Assembly (NCBI GenBank): GCA_028871815.1 | Contig: JAGWMJ010000007.1 | Coordinates: forward strand, 1 to 64,000 | Reading direction: 5' to 3' | DNA from: Armatimonadota bacterium | Lineage (GTDB): Bacteria; Armatimonadota; Chthonomonadetes; Chthonomonadales; Chthonomonadaceae | DNA: 64,000 nt | Shown here: piece after piece, positions 34,411 through 43,213 of the stretch | How positions within the stretch are numbered: the first letter of the stretch is position 1 | How the letters are laid out: each line of letters opens with the position of its first letter | Position numbers and translations under genes: made by a program | The notes under the pieces: generated by a model | What the model was told of the DNA's origin: nothing | What the model saw: the letters and a program-made list of their open reading frames with translations, nothing else | Databases searched by the model: none

Positions 34411-37251
34411 ATGCAGGACGATACCCGCCATCCATCAACGTTTGATACCGACGAGCAGGCGAATGAAACGCAGCCCGAGGTGAATGGCCATGCGCCGTCA
34501 ACCGCAGGCCCGCGGCCGGCCGTTACGACGACGGCTGCCGTTCGCAGCCGGACTGCCCCGGGCGTTACGTTCGAGCGGCGGTATACCCGCGCCGGCGAGG
34601 ATGTGTACAACACCGTGGAGTGGGAGCTGCGCGATGCCGTGATCTCCAACGAGCGCGGCGAGAAGGTGTTTGAGCAGACCGGCTGCGAGATACCAACATC
34701 ATGGTCGCAGCTCGCAACCAACGTGGTGGTATCGAAGTACTTCCGCGGTCAGCTCGGCACGCCGGAGCGCGAATACAGCGTGCGCCAGTTGCTCTCTCGT
34801 GTCGCCGATACCGTTTCGCGCTGGGGGCGCGAGCAGGGCTACTTTGCATCGCCAGAATCGGCATCTGCATTTCGTGACGAGCTCACCCATCTGCTGCTGC
34901 ATCAGAAGGCGGCATTCAACTCGCCTGTCTGGTTCAACGTCGGCCTGCCGGGTCTACCTCGCCCGCAGTGCAGCGCCTGCTTCATCAACAGCGTGGATGA
35001 CACGATGGATTCCATTCTGACGCTGGCCAAAACGGAAGGCATGCTGTTCAAGTATGGCAGCGGCACCGGCACCAACTTCTCGCCAATCCGCGGATCCCAA
35101 GAGCACCTGGAGGGTGGCGGCACGGCCTCCGGGCCGGTTTCGTTCATGCGCGGATTTGATCAGTTTGCCGGCGCCATCAAGAGCGGCGGCAAAACCCGGC
35201 GCGCCGCCAAAATGGTGATATTGAACGTAGATCACCCGGACATCGGTGAGTTTGTCCGCAGCAAGGCTCAGGAGGAGCGCAAGGCGTGGGCGCTCATCGA
35301 CGCAGGATACAGCGGAGCATTCAACGTGCCCGGCGGCGCCTACGACAGCGTGCAGTTCCAGAATGCCAATCACTCCGTCCGCGTTACCGATGAGTTCATG
35401 AAGAGCGTTGGGGACGACGGCAGCTGGCACACCAGGCAGGTGCTCAACGGCACGCCCGGTCCGTCATTCAAATCTCGTGAGCTGATGCGGATGATCGGAG
35501 AAGCTGCGTGGATCTGTGGTGATCCCGGTATGCAGTACGACACCACCATCAACCGCTGGCACACCTGCAAAGCCACCGATCGCATCCACGCCTCGAATCC
35601 CTGCTCCGAGTACATGTTCCTCAACGACAGCGCCTGCAACCTCGCATCCCTGAACCTGATGCGCTACCGCACGGACGACGGCGAGTTTGACGTTGCGGCG
35701 TTTCAGCATGCCTGCCGTGTGGTGATTACGGCGCAGGAGATCATCGTCGAAAACGCCAGCTATCCGACACCAAGAATTGAGGCAAACAGCCACAAGTTCC
35801 GACCGCTGGGCCTGGGCTACGCCAATCTTGGCGCGCTGCTGATGGCACGCGGCGTGCCATACGACAGCGACGCCGGCCGAGCGTACGCCGCCGCGATTAC
35901 CGCGATCATGACCGGAGAGGCGTACTACCAATCGAGCGTCATCGCACGCGACCATGGCGGGCCATTCGCCGGCTTCGCCGCAAACCGCGAGAGCTTCCTG
36001 AACGTGATGCGGATGCACCGCGCCGCCGTCGAAGCGATCTCCACCGCGGACGCGCCGGTTGCCCTGTTGAAGGCCGCGCGTGACAGCTGGAACCGGGCGA
36101 TCGCCTCGGGCGAAGAGTACGGCTACCGGAACGCACAGGCAACCGTGCTGGCGCCAACCGGCACTATCGGCTTCCTCATGGATTGCGATACCACCGGTAT
36201 CGAACCCGACATTGCAATCGTGAAGTATAAGTCGCTGGTTGGCGGCGGAATGATGAAGATCGTCAATCAGACGGTGCCCGAAGCGCTGACGAACCTGGGC
36301 TACTCGCCGGAGGATGCCGGCGTAATTCTGCAATGGATCGACGAGCACGATACGATAGAAGGCGCGCCCGGCCTGAATGCCGACCATCTGCCGGTGTTCG
36401 ATTGCGCCTTCAAGCCGAGCAGCGGCGAGCGGTCGATCCACTACATGGGCCATTTGCGCATGATGGCGGCCGCTCAGCCGTTCATCAGCGGCGCCATCTC
36501 CAAAACCGTCAACATGCCGACGGAAGCTACCGCCGAACAGATCGAATCCACCTACATGGAGGGATGGAAGCTCGGCCTGAAGGCCATCGCAATCTACCGC
36601 GATGGCTCAAAGCGGACGCAGCCACTCGCGACGAGTCGGGATGGCGCGGCTCAAGACCCGGCGTCTGCGGTACCGCCCGCGCCGCAGGTCTTCCGCCACA
36701 AACTGCCGGATGAGCGCGCCAGCATCACCCACAAGTTCAGCGTCGGCGGCCATGAGGGCTACCTTACGGTTGGTATGTACGATGATGGCACGCCAGGTGA
36801 GATTTTCTTGAGGATGAGCAAAGAGGGATCCACGATCTCAGGTCTGATGGATTCGTTCGCCACTGCTATTTCGCTGGCCCTCCAGTATGGCGTCCCACTG
36901 GAAACCCTGGTCAACAAGTTCGCCTATTCGCGGTTCGAACCAAGCGGCATCACCAGCAATCCGGACGTAAGGTTCGCGCGCTCGATCATGGACTACATCT
37001 TCCGCTGGCTGGGCGCCAAGTATCTCAAGGCTGTGCCGGTGGAAGCGGAGCTCTCGATGACGCCGGACTCGCTCAGCGCGGTCGCCGCCTCGGCTGGCGG
37101 TTCGCCGTCGCCGGCCGGTCATCCACATGGAAACCGGACCTATCAGAATCAGGCTGATGCCCCAATCTGCCCCACGTGCGGGAACCTGATGGTGCGGAGT
37201 GGCGCCTGCTTCAAATGCGAGGTATGCGGAACGGTATACGGCTGCTCATAA
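34411..37251 (+). CDS. nrdJ: Adenosylcobalamin-dependent ribonucleotide reductase (class II)
   Basis: The 946-residue enzyme has the class II barrel with C187 in 'RPQCSACFINSV' and the thiyl-radical cysteine C398 in 'SNPCSEYMFLNDSACNLASLNL'. It also shows 'GSGTGTNFSPIRGSQEHLEGGGTASG' and a C-terminal zinc-ribbon-like tail ('CPTCGNLMVRSGACFKCEVCGTVYGC') that shuttles electrons. It makes deoxyribonucleotides without oxygen or an iron cofactor but needs vitamin B12. The first 50 residues are low-complexity. A GGAAGG site precedes the ATG. Confidence 0.96.
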   Translation: MQDDTRHPSTFDTDEQANETQPEVNGHAPSTAGPRPAVTTTAAVRSRTAPGVTFERRYTRAGEDVYNTVEWELRDAVISNERGEKVFEQTGCEIPTSWSQLATNVVVSKYFRGQLGTPEREYSVRQLLSRVADTVSRWGREQGYFASPESASAFRDELTHLLLHQKAAFNSPVWFNVGLPGLPRPQCSACFINSVDDTMDSILTLAKTEGMLFKYGSGTGTNFSPIRGSQEHLEGGGTASGPVSFMRGFDQFAGAIKSGGKTRRAAKMVILNVDHPDIGEFVRSKAQEERKAWALIDAGYSGAFNVPGGAYDSVQFQNANHSVRVTDEFMKSVGDDGSWHTRQVLNGTPGPSFKSRELMRMIGEAAWICGDPGMQYDTTINRWHTCKATDRIHASNPCSEYMFLNDSACNLASLNLMRYRTDDGEFDVAAFQHACRVVITAQEIIVENASYPTPRIEANSHKFRPLGLGYANLGALLMARGVPYDSDAGRAYAAAITAIMTGEAYYQSSVIARDHGGPFAGFAANRESFLNVMRMHRAAVEAISTADAPVALLKAARDSWNRAIASGEEYGYRNAQATVLAPTGTIGFLMDCDTTGIEPDIAIVKYKSLVGGGMMKIVNQTVPEALTNLGYSPEDAGVILQWIDEHDTIEGAPGLNADHLPVFDCAFKPSSGERSIHYMGHLRMMAAAQPFISGAISKTVNMPTEATAEQIESTYMEGWKLGLKAIAIYRDGSKRTQPLATSRDGAAQDPASAVPPAPQVFRHKLPDERASITHKFSVGGHEGYLTVGMYDDGTPGEIFLRMSKEGSTISGLMDSFATAISLALQYGVPLETLVNKFAYSRFEPSGITSNPDVRFARSIMDYIFRWLGAKYLKAVPVEAELSMTPDSLSAVAASAGGSPSPAGHPHGNRTYQNQADAPICPTCGNLMVRSGACFKCEVCGTVYGCS

Positions 37252-37301
37252 ACGCATAAGCGCAGCCATGCGCTGCAAGGATTGAAGAGAGGGTGGTCTC
37301 G

Positions 37302-37718
37302 ATGCTGAAGATCGTGGAAGTACACCCGGCGCCGACGCCAAAAGGCGAGTATCTCGTTCTGCGGAATGAGGGCTTGAACACCATCGATTTACGCGAGTGG
37401 ATGGTGAGTAGTGAAGGCCTCTTCACCGGCGCTGAGAACCGCGAGAATCAGCTCTATGTCTTTCCGCGTGAGACGCTTGTCAAACCGTATGTGAATGTTG
37501 TCCTCTTTACCGGTGAGGGGGAGGATGGATGGGCGCCGACAGTAGATAACAAGCGTGCCTGGTGCGCATTCTGGCAGCGTAAGGAGTGCGTGTGGCGCGC
37601 GGCCACGCATGTGCACGTTCTGCGTGTTGCGGCAACGCGCCGAGTCCCGCTGCCAACCGACGGTGCGTTGGCGCCCGCGACGGATGGAGCCGGGCAGACA
37701 CAGGCAGTCGCGCCCTGA
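37302..37718 (+). CDS. Lamin-tail-domain-like protein
   Basis: The 138-residue product reads 'MLKIVEVHPAPTPKGEYLVLRNEGLNTIDLREWMVSSE' at its start, the beta-strand pattern of the lamin tail domain (LTD). LTDs usually occur within large secreted proteins, but here the domain stands alone with no signal peptide. The C-terminal 30 residues are low-complexity. AGAGAGGG just upstream supports the ATG at 37302 over the GTG at 37293. It may be transcribed with nrdJ (50-base gap). Function is unknown. Confidence 0.6.
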   Translation: MLKIVEVHPAPTPKGEYLVLRNEGLNTIDLREWMVSSEGLFTGAENRENQLYVFPRETLVKPYVNVVLFTGEGEDGWAPTVDNKRAWCAFWQRKECVWRAATHVHVLRVAATRRVPLPTDGALAPATDGAGQTQAVAP

Positions 37719-37731
37719 TAGCTGCGTTCGT

Positions 37732-40242
37732 TTAGCCGGCCGCTTTACGCCGGGCCCACACCCGGCGCAGCACCGTGGCAATCAGAACACCGGCGCCGGA
37801 TGCCGAAATCGCCGACACAGCGCTCATCCGATCGACGGCCTGTACCGGCGTGTGCATCAGCAAGCCAAACAGCGCCGTGAAGCCCACCACCGGCAGCAGC
37901 AGGGATGAATTGCCGGGCCGCGTCAGGTCGCGGCTCCATCGCGGGGGCTCAGCAGTCGATGCGTCCGGCGCTGTCGCACCCGCTTCTAACCACTCCGCCA
38001 ACGATGTGGCCGAGCTGGTCTTCGCTGCGGCATCGCGACTGCGGCAGAGGAGAAGCTTGCAGTTGGAATCGGCGCCCGGCACGCGCCACACCACCGCCAA
38101 CACGTCTATCGGCCAGCCATACCACGAGCCAGCCATCGACACCACCGAGTCCACTTGCTCGCCCTTCAGGGTGAAGGCGTAATCCACGCCCGCAAAGGCC
38201 AGGTCCCCGTGGACCACGGTCGCCCGCCCGATGTCGACGGGCGCGCTCTCAGCGCGGGCAGTGGACCTGCACAGGAGCACCGCTTGAGCGCCGCAGCGCC
38301 GCCAGTACCACCGCAGCAGGCCGTGGTAACAAGCGGCACTCACACGAAGCTCCGCGACGAGAAGCACTGCGACCGTGGCGGCACAGGCGGCCACAACGAT
38401 CCCGTAGCCCGGCGGTGACGCAACGGCGAAGCGAGCGAGAAGCGCCGCAGGCAGCGCGGCCATCAGTGCGCTGACGATTCCTGCAGATGCTTGAGCGTCT
38501 GAGCAGGCGAATTTCGCCCGCGAAGTATTCGGCGCCGTAGTCGGAGGTCCGCTGTAGTGGTCACCACCGGATTCCGCACCGGCAACCAGGGCCTCCACAT
38601 CGCTCGCGGGTATCCCGCTGCGCGCCGCCATCGTCCGAATTCGCGCCATTGTGGTTGGATGCGTGGTGAGCAGTGCACTTGCCCGGCTCCATTCGAGCGG
38701 GAGACTATTGAATCGATGTATCACCACCAGCGCCGCGATCAGGTCGCGGGCGCCGTCCGCATCAAGCGCAGCCGATCTGTCGGCGCGGTACTCAAGCTGC
38801 CGGGCAAATGCCCGCTGCAGCAGAAGGCATGCGACGGTGATCGCTATCAGCGGCGCCAACATCAGGACCGGCAGCGCAGAAAGTGAGCTCCTCACCAGCA
38901 CGGCTGTGCCAAGTACAACGGCCGCTGCGACCGCCATCGACACCCTGAGCGACCTGCCGTCGCGGAACCGCGTGTGCCCGAGTTCATGCTGGACGACGGC
39001 GTCGACCTGTGCACGATCGAGCGCCGTCAGCAGCGGCGCGGTGATAGAAACGACCCCGCGCTCCGATGCTGTGGCGTTTGCCATCCGGGAAATCGTGGAC
39101 CACAGGAGCACGGCGCGGCGCAACGGAGTACCGGCGGCGGCGGCCAGTTCGCCGATCCTGGCGCCCAGTTCGGTTTCAGCCAGATCGTACACCACCGCCG
39201 GGCGCATCCGGTGCAAGCTTATTCCACCAAACAGGCTGGCAAGAGCAGCAGCAGCCAGCCATCGAATGAAGACGGTTGGCGACTCGCCGAAGAGCCCGAG
39301 GGTTGCTTGCACGCCGCACAGCAGCGTGGTGAACCATACCCCTGTGCGCAGGAAGGTATACAGAGTGAATCGCAGGCGCGAGCAACTGGGCTGGAACTGC
39401 GGCCTTGCCAGAGGATAGACGCACCACGCTCGCCATGTGAAGATCAGCACGAGGGGCACGATCATGCACCATCCGATAGCCCCGATGCCGACGCGATCAA
39501 CGCCCGATTCTGTGCCGAATTGGATCAGCGGACCTCCGCCGCCGGCCAGCCAGAGCGCCAGCCAGACAAACGAGAATACCGACACCGCGAACGTTTCAGC
39601 CAGAAGAGCAGAGAATGCCGCCTCCGGCGTGTTGCGCCGGCGCGCGAGAATCAATGCTGCCATGGGGGCTATTGCTATCAGCAGCAGGATGACCAGATAG
39701 GGAGCCAGTACGGTGAGCGCCTGGACTGCGTTGTAACCGTAAGCCACGGTGATCACCGCCGGCAGGGCGCCGGCGGGAATGGTGGCCCAAACCAGCCGGG
39801 CATACCCCTCTAGCGGCGGCGCGGCATGATCCGGCGGCAGGCTGAACCGGATGTGCGGCGTGCCCCGGTAGATCACGCTGAGCTGCAGCGAGGTCGCCGA
39901 CGTGGCATGGAGGGCCGTCAGAAGCGCCCGTGGATGGATAAAGCATCGCCTCACGAGACCGCTTCGATGCGCGCCGTCGACACAGCGACCCTGCAGTACC
40001 CAGTATTCGTTTTGCCAGGTAACGATACCGGCCAGTGGAACACCGACCGCAGCGCTCAAGTCTGCCAATACCTGGCGTGGATGCTCCGGTTGTCGCGGTA
40101 GGTATAGGGTGCCGGTGATATCGCCGCTCCGGTCCAGGCCAACACGCAGGAAGGCGCCACGGCGAACCTGTGCGCGGCACGGCACGCCAACAGCCAGCCA
40201 GACGACCGCCATTGCGGCAGCGCAAGTGGCGAGGCGCTTCAA
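37732..40242 (-). CDS. M48 family membrane metallopeptidase
   Basis: The 836-residue protein has a signal-like N terminus and several membrane helices (about 165-300 and 325-365). The zinc motif is 'VVQHELGHTRFRDG', with HELGH at about residues 419-423, and a probable third ligand lies in 'LEYRADRSAALDADGA'. These are features of M48/HtpX-like peptidases. A second cluster of helices and a roughly 180-residue C-terminal soluble domain follow. Most HtpX proteins are about 300 residues; the extra 400 residues here are unassigned. It probably degrades membrane or envelope proteins. Confidence 0.8.
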   Translation of the reverse strand: MKRLATCAAAMAVVWLAVGVPCRAQVRRGAFLRVGLDRSGDITGTLYLPRQPEHPRQVLADLSAAVGVPLAGIVTWQNEYWVLQGRCVDGAHRSGLVRRCFIHPRALLTALHATSATSLQLSVIYRGTPHIRFSLPPDHAAPPLEGYARLVWATIPAGALPAVITVAYGYNAVQALTVLAPYLVILLLIAIAPMAALILARRRNTPEAAFSALLAETFAVSVFSFVWLALWLAGGGGPLIQFGTESGVDRVGIGAIGWCMIVPLVLIFTWRAWCVYPLARPQFQPSCSRLRFTLYTFLRTGVWFTTLLCGVQATLGLFGESPTVFIRWLAAAALASLFGGISLHRMRPAVVYDLAETELGARIGELAAAAGTPLRRAVLLWSTISRMANATASERGVVSITAPLLTALDRAQVDAVVQHELGHTRFRDGRSLRVSMAVAAAVVLGTAVLVRSSLSALPVLMLAPLIAITVACLLLQRAFARQLEYRADRSAALDADGARDLIAALVVIHRFNSLPLEWSRASALLTTHPTTMARIRTMAARSGIPASDVEALVAGAESGGDHYSGPPTTAPNTSRAKFACSDAQASAGIVSALMAALPAALLARFAVASPPGYGIVVAACAATVAVLLVAELRVSAACYHGLLRWYWRRCGAQAVLLCRSTARAESAPVDIGRATVVHGDLAFAGVDYAFTLKGEQVDSVVSMAGSWYGWPIDVLAVVWRVPGADSNCKLLLCRSRDAAAKTSSATSLAEWLEAGATAPDASTAEPPRWSRDLTRPGNSSLLLPVVGFTALFGLLMHTPVQAVDRMSAVSAISASGAGVLIATVLRRVWARRKAAG

Positions 40243-40246
40243 GCTG

Positions 40247-41413
40247 CTAATGCGCTCCTTCCGTCATACCGATCAACGCAGCGGACGTTTGATCGCACGC
40301 AGTGGCGGCGGCGTCGCCACCCTGGTTCGTGGCCGCGAGCACAGCAAAGTCCTTCTTTGGAGCGATCCAGACTACGGCGAAATTCATCGTGTTACTGCCG
40401 GCATGCGTCAACACGGCTCCTGCACCCCAGGGCCGGAAAGCTGTCAACCAACCGCCGCTGTAGTTACCGCCCTCCACCGGCGTCTGAAGGTGCCGGACCG
40501 AGGCGGAGCTGATGATTCCGTTTTTACCCTCCGCTCCGCGTAACTCCAGCTGGATGAACTTGGCCCAATCCCCGATGGAGCAGTGAACGAGGCCAGCCGG
40601 CGCAATACAAACCGGGTTGTCGGCGTATGGACCGGGCGGCACCGGAATGTGCTTACCGTTCCGGATGATGTGCTGCAGTGGCTCATCCACTCGGCCCGGT
40701 GTGCCCATCGCGCCGAAGCCGGCCGTCGTCATGCCCAGCGGCTTGAACAACCACTGACGCATCAACTGCTCGTAAGGTATGTGGGCCCAATACGCAGCGA
40801 TGCAGCCGGCAACGGCAAAGCTGCGGTTTGAGTAGAGATAGGCGGTACCCGGCACGTTTACCGGCGGCTCCTGCAGCAGCAGGCGGACGTAGGTATCCAG
40901 TTGATCCTGGCCCGTGCCGCCCAACCTGTGCAGCTGCATCAGGTTTTTACCCACAAGCGACGTCTCCGCTGAAAAACCAGCCCGATGCGCCATCAATTCG
41001 TCGAGTGTCACGCGGCGGTAGGCCGGCTGCATCACCGTCGCCAGTTGCGGAAGCGCCTCGGCAAGGGTTTCGTTCCACCTCAGCTTGCCGCGGTCCACAA
41101 GGATGCCGATGAGTGTGGCCGTCATGGCCTTGGTGTCCGAGCCGAGATGGAACTGGTCGTTGATGGTCACGGCCGCGGCGCCGCCATACGCGCGAACGCC
41201 TACGGCGCCCTCGGCAATCAGGCCGTGTGACGTGACGATGGCGCCGGCAAGCGCGGGTAGGTCATTCTGACGGCAGATTGGCTCGAGGATGGCGTCGAGA
41301 TTTTTCACGCCAGGCGCGACTTCCGCTGTCGCTTGCCAACGGCGTGAATGCGCGCACGAACTTATGGCAAGAGCGGTGCAAACCGCTGCAAACAATGCAA
41401 CACGGTATGGCAT
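40247..41413 (-). CDS. Class C-type serine hydrolase (beta-lactamase family) lipoprotein
   Basis: The 388-residue product begins with a lipoprotein-type signal ('VALFAAVCTALAISSCAHS'). It carries the serine-hydrolase triad of motifs S92-D-T-K95, YSN in 'AYLYSNRSFAVAG' and HAG in 'VLTHAGSNTMNFAVVW'. This family includes AmpC-like enzymes, D-aminopeptidases and esterases, so antibiotic hydrolysis should not be assumed. The start at 41413 is chosen for the signal; the open frame upstream runs into tRNA-His. It ends four bases before the M48 gene, probably in one transcript. Confidence 0.85.
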   Translation of the reverse strand: MPYRVALFAAVCTALAISSCAHSRRWQATAEVAPGVKNLDAILEPICRQNDLPALAGAIVTSHGLIAEGAVGVRAYGGAAAVTINDQFHLGSDTKAMTATLIGILVDRGKLRWNETLAEALPQLATVMQPAYRRVTLDELMAHRAGFSAETSLVGKNLMQLHRLGGTGQDQLDTYVRLLLQEPPVNVPGTAYLYSNRSFAVAGCIAAYWAHIPYEQLMRQWLFKPLGMTTAGFGAMGTPGRVDEPLQHIIRNGKHIPVPPGPYADNPVCIAPAGLVHCSIGDWAKFIQLELRGAEGKNGIISSASVRHLQTPVEGGNYSGGWLTAFRPWGAGAVLTHAGSNTMNFAVVWIAPKKDFAVLAATNQGGDAAATACDQTSAALIGMTEGAH

Positions 41414-41462
41414 AACGCTATAGCAGCCAACAACAGACATCCGCACCGTCGGATCGATGGTG

Positions 41463-41479
41463 CTGTTGCGCCGCAACAG
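41463..41479 (-). repeat. Perfect hairpin after the tRNA operon
   Basis: CTGTTGC-GGC-GCAACAG on the minus strand is a 7-bp stem with a 3-base loop, starting a few bases after the tRNA-His CCA end. No U-tract follows, so it may be an RNA-processing or weak termination signal. Confidence 0.5.
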
Positions 41480-41481
41480 AA

Positions 41482-41559
41482 TGGGGCGACTGACCGGACT
41501 TGAACCGGCGACCTTCGGGGCCACAACCCGACACTCTAACCAGCTGAGCTACAGTCGCC
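41482..41559 (-). tRNA. tRNA-His (GTG)
   Basis: The cloverleaf has the extra G-1 pairing with C73, acceptor GCGACTG/CAGTCGC, D-arm 'TAGCTCAGCTGGTTAGAG' and anticodon loop TTGTGGC. The T-arm is 'GCCGGTTCAAGTCCGGT' and CCA is encoded. It is the last of three co-oriented tRNAs. Confidence 0.95.
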
Positions 41560-41571
41560 ATAACACACGCG

Positions 41572-41644
41572 CGCCCCCGGCAAGGATCGAACTTGCGGCC
41601 ATCCGCTTAGAAGGCGGATGCTCTATCCACTGAGCTACGGAGGC
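41572..41644 (-). tRNA. tRNA-Arg (TCT)
   Basis: The acceptor is GCCTCCG/CGGGGGC with one T-G pair. The anticodon stem is TCCGC/GCGGA with loop CTTCTAA, and the T-loop is 'GTTCGATCC'. The 3' end is followed by CG rather than CA, so CCA is not encoded, unlike its two neighbours. Confidence 0.95.
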
Positions 41645-41652
41645 CGGCCTGC

Positions 41653-41726
41653 TGGAGCGGGAGACGGGAATCGGACCCGCGTCACCTGCTTGGAAGGCAG
41701 GAGCTTTACCATTAAGCTACTCCCGC
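41653..41726 (-). tRNA. tRNA-Gly (TCC)
   Basis: The acceptor is GCGGGAG/CTCCCGC and the D-arm 'TAGCTTAATGGTAAAGC'. The anticodon loop CTTCCAA sits within stem CCTGC/GCAGG, and the T-loop is 'GTCCGATTCCC'. Discriminator T and an encoded CCA follow. It is the first gene after the operon promoter. Confidence 0.95.
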
Positions 41727-41737
41727 GCGCAACGGCT

Positions 41738-41767
41738 AGTGTATCACGGGTGTGGCTCGCGCGTCAA
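41738..41767 (-). promoter_or_regulatory. Promoter of the Gly-Arg-His tRNA operon
   Basis: On the minus strand TTGACG (41762-41767) and TACACT (41738-41743) are 18 bases apart and end 11 bases before tRNA-Gly. This is a good sigma-70-type match at the expected distance for a stable-RNA promoter. Confidence 0.75.
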
Positions 41768-42067
41768 GCCAGCGAACTGCCTCACAGCGGAACCCGACCA
41801 ACGGCCGGGACGGTTTGCAGGCTTTCGGGAGGAGTCATCGCAATGCCGAGGTTCTGCCTACAACATGCGGCAGTTTGGCTCTACCGTGGAGATCGCGCAG
41901 CGCTTTTGGGCGGTGGTCGGATCGCTCCATGCGGCGGGCATACAGCAGCATGCACGGGCAATGATGACGGCATGACATAGGTCCGCATCCCGTGAATGCA
42001 GCGACTCTGCGGTGCGGTGGTGCGAGAAGCGCCATTGTCAAAGCGCTGAAATGCGGCGCGGAACCGG
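41768..42067. other. No convincing gene
   Basis: Only short frames occur. One plus-strand frame from 41842 has GGGAGGAG upstream but gives a 45-residue product with no recognisable feature. The stretch lies just past the end of a toxin-remnant frame and may be its degraded downstream DNA. Confidence 0.4.
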
Positions 42068-42334
42068 TTACCGGCTGCCGCCAGGAACCGGGGCGCCAAA
42101 ACCCGCCGCCTTACGCCTTATGGGGTTCCGTTTGCACTTCGCCCGCTGCCCCCGCTGCCCGTTATGAACCTCAACACCGCCGCCGACTTGCCCGACGAAA
42201 TAGTCGTGGACGCCCTCGACGATAAGGTTGTAGACGGTATACCCGCCGGGCCGGTGCAAAACGTCAATGCGGCTGACGACCAGCTTTGGCCCGGCGCGGG
42301 TGACGATGGAAGTGCCGAGCGCCGAAGTGTTTCC
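42068..42334 (-). pseudogene. HINT-domain C-terminal remnant (polymorphic toxin type), copy 2
   Basis: The frame directly after the stop of the upstream immunity-like gene reads 'LGTSIVTRAGPKLVVSRIDVLHRPGG' and then 'YTVYNLIVEGVHDYFVG'. It ends the module with 'VEVHN', the classic end of intein-like HINT domains that cleave toxin tips from Rhs/polymorphic toxins. Only about 32 residues follow VHN, too few for a known toxin domain. There is no start codon or ribosome-binding site of its own. I read it as an orphan toxin cassette end, probably non-functional. Confidence 0.65.
42166..42281. repeat. 116-bp direct repeat, copy A
   Basis: This stretch matches 44151-44266 in the same orientation with about 10 mismatches by eye. 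It corresponds to the conserved HINT C-terminal coding segment on the minus strand. The two copies flank the pair of immunity-like genes and could support recombination. Confidence 0.85.
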
Positions 42335-42337
42335 GGG

Positions 42338-43186
42338 CTAAAAGTCACCGACCAACAGGGCCGCCGCCGTCGACGGTGCAGCGTGATGGAGCGCCGCCTG
42401 AAGCGCGGAAACAGCCTCGGTAAAGGTCCGCCAGTCGCCGGCAGCCAGAACCTCCGGACTGCGCCATACCAACGCCACGGGTTGACTGCCCTTCGCGCGC
42501 AGCGCCTCCACGAGGACGTCCCGAAATAGTTCCCAGCTGACGCCCTCGCCGGCCGGAGAGTTTGTATGCGATCGAAAGTTCGACGTCCATGCTGCAAGCG
42601 CCGCCCCGGCGAAGTCGCAGCTCGCGGCCGCGGCGCCGCCGTCGAGCTCCATCCACTGGATGTGCGATGCCTCCGCGCGCTTCCGGAGGCCCGCGTACGC
42701 GCCACTGTGATAGTACGCGACGCGCAGAAATGCGGACGGTTTCAGCAGAACCTCCGGCCAGCGCGAGGAGGCCTCAACATCCTGACCGCTGCTAGCGTCC
42801 CGGGCTTCGACGGCACACGACTGGGGCTCACCATCATCGACGATGAGAACGGGTTTCCAAAGCATCTCAAGCACAGCGACGGCGTCCGTGGCGACCCGCG
42901 GGCTGTGGTTGATGGTCCGGGCCAGGCCATACCACGCGATCTCAACGAATCCGCGGACGGAACTGCCGGCGCGGGCGGCGGTCGCGGCGGCGGCGGCCTG
43001 CCACTCTTCCTGGTCGGATAGCCCGGCCGGCAGCCTCGGCATCGGGAGGGCCGAAGTGTCCCAGCCGACGCGTACCGAACTCAAGAATTCGGTGCGGGTG
43101 ACGACGCCCATCGTGTCGATCCGGAGCCGGAAGGGCGGTACGGGCTTCGGGAGGGCGGCGTGCGGCGCCAGAAGGGTGATTGCCAT
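42338..43186 (-). CDS. Barstar-like immunity candidate (paralogue 2)
   Basis: The 282-residue protein is paralogous to the gene just upstream. Shared landmarks include 'VTRTEF', 'NSPR', 'WMELDG', 'ALVWRSPEVLAA' and 'ALQAALHHA'. The C-terminal 110 residues follow the pattern of barstar-type inhibitors: a 'LDG' strand, helices, then 'PVALVWRS...' and a final helix. It lies beside HINT toxin remnants, the usual place for immunity genes. The N-terminal 160 residues are unassigned. No clear Shine-Dalgarno is seen at the ATG. Immunity function is inferred, not shown. Confidence 0.55.
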   Translation of the reverse strand: MAITLLAPHAALPKPVPPFRLRIDTMGVVTRTEFLSSVRVGWDTSALPMPRLPAGLSDQEEWQAAAAATAARAGSSVRGFVEIAWYGLARTINHSPRVATDAVAVLEMLWKPVLIVDDGEPQSCAVEARDASSGQDVEASSRWPEVLLKPSAFLRVAYYHSGAYAGLRKRAEASHIQWMELDGGAAAASCDFAGAALAAWTSNFRSHTNSPAGEGVSWELFRDVLVEALRAKGSQPVALVWRSPEVLAAGDWRTFTEAVSALQAALHHAAPSTAAALLVGDF

Positions 43187-43213
43187 AGCGTTGAAATTGA
43201 GCCGCAGAGCCTG

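Noticed and set aside
40247-41413. Antibiotic-resistance beta-lactamase
   Set aside because: SxxK, YSN and HAG motifs fit many class C-type serine hydrolases. The lipoprotein signal and lack of an AmpR-type regulator give no reason to assign resistance.
41618-41980. Plus-strand frame beginning across tRNA genes
   Set aside because: The start runs antisense through tRNA-Arg and tRNA-Gly ('GDGNRTRVTCLEGRSF'), a well-known spurious translation of tRNA complements.
42118-42705. 195-codon minus-strand frame overlapping the second immunity-like gene
   Set aside because: It overlaps the better-supported paralogous frame 42338-43186, and its content is a frame-shifted, Arg-rich version of it.
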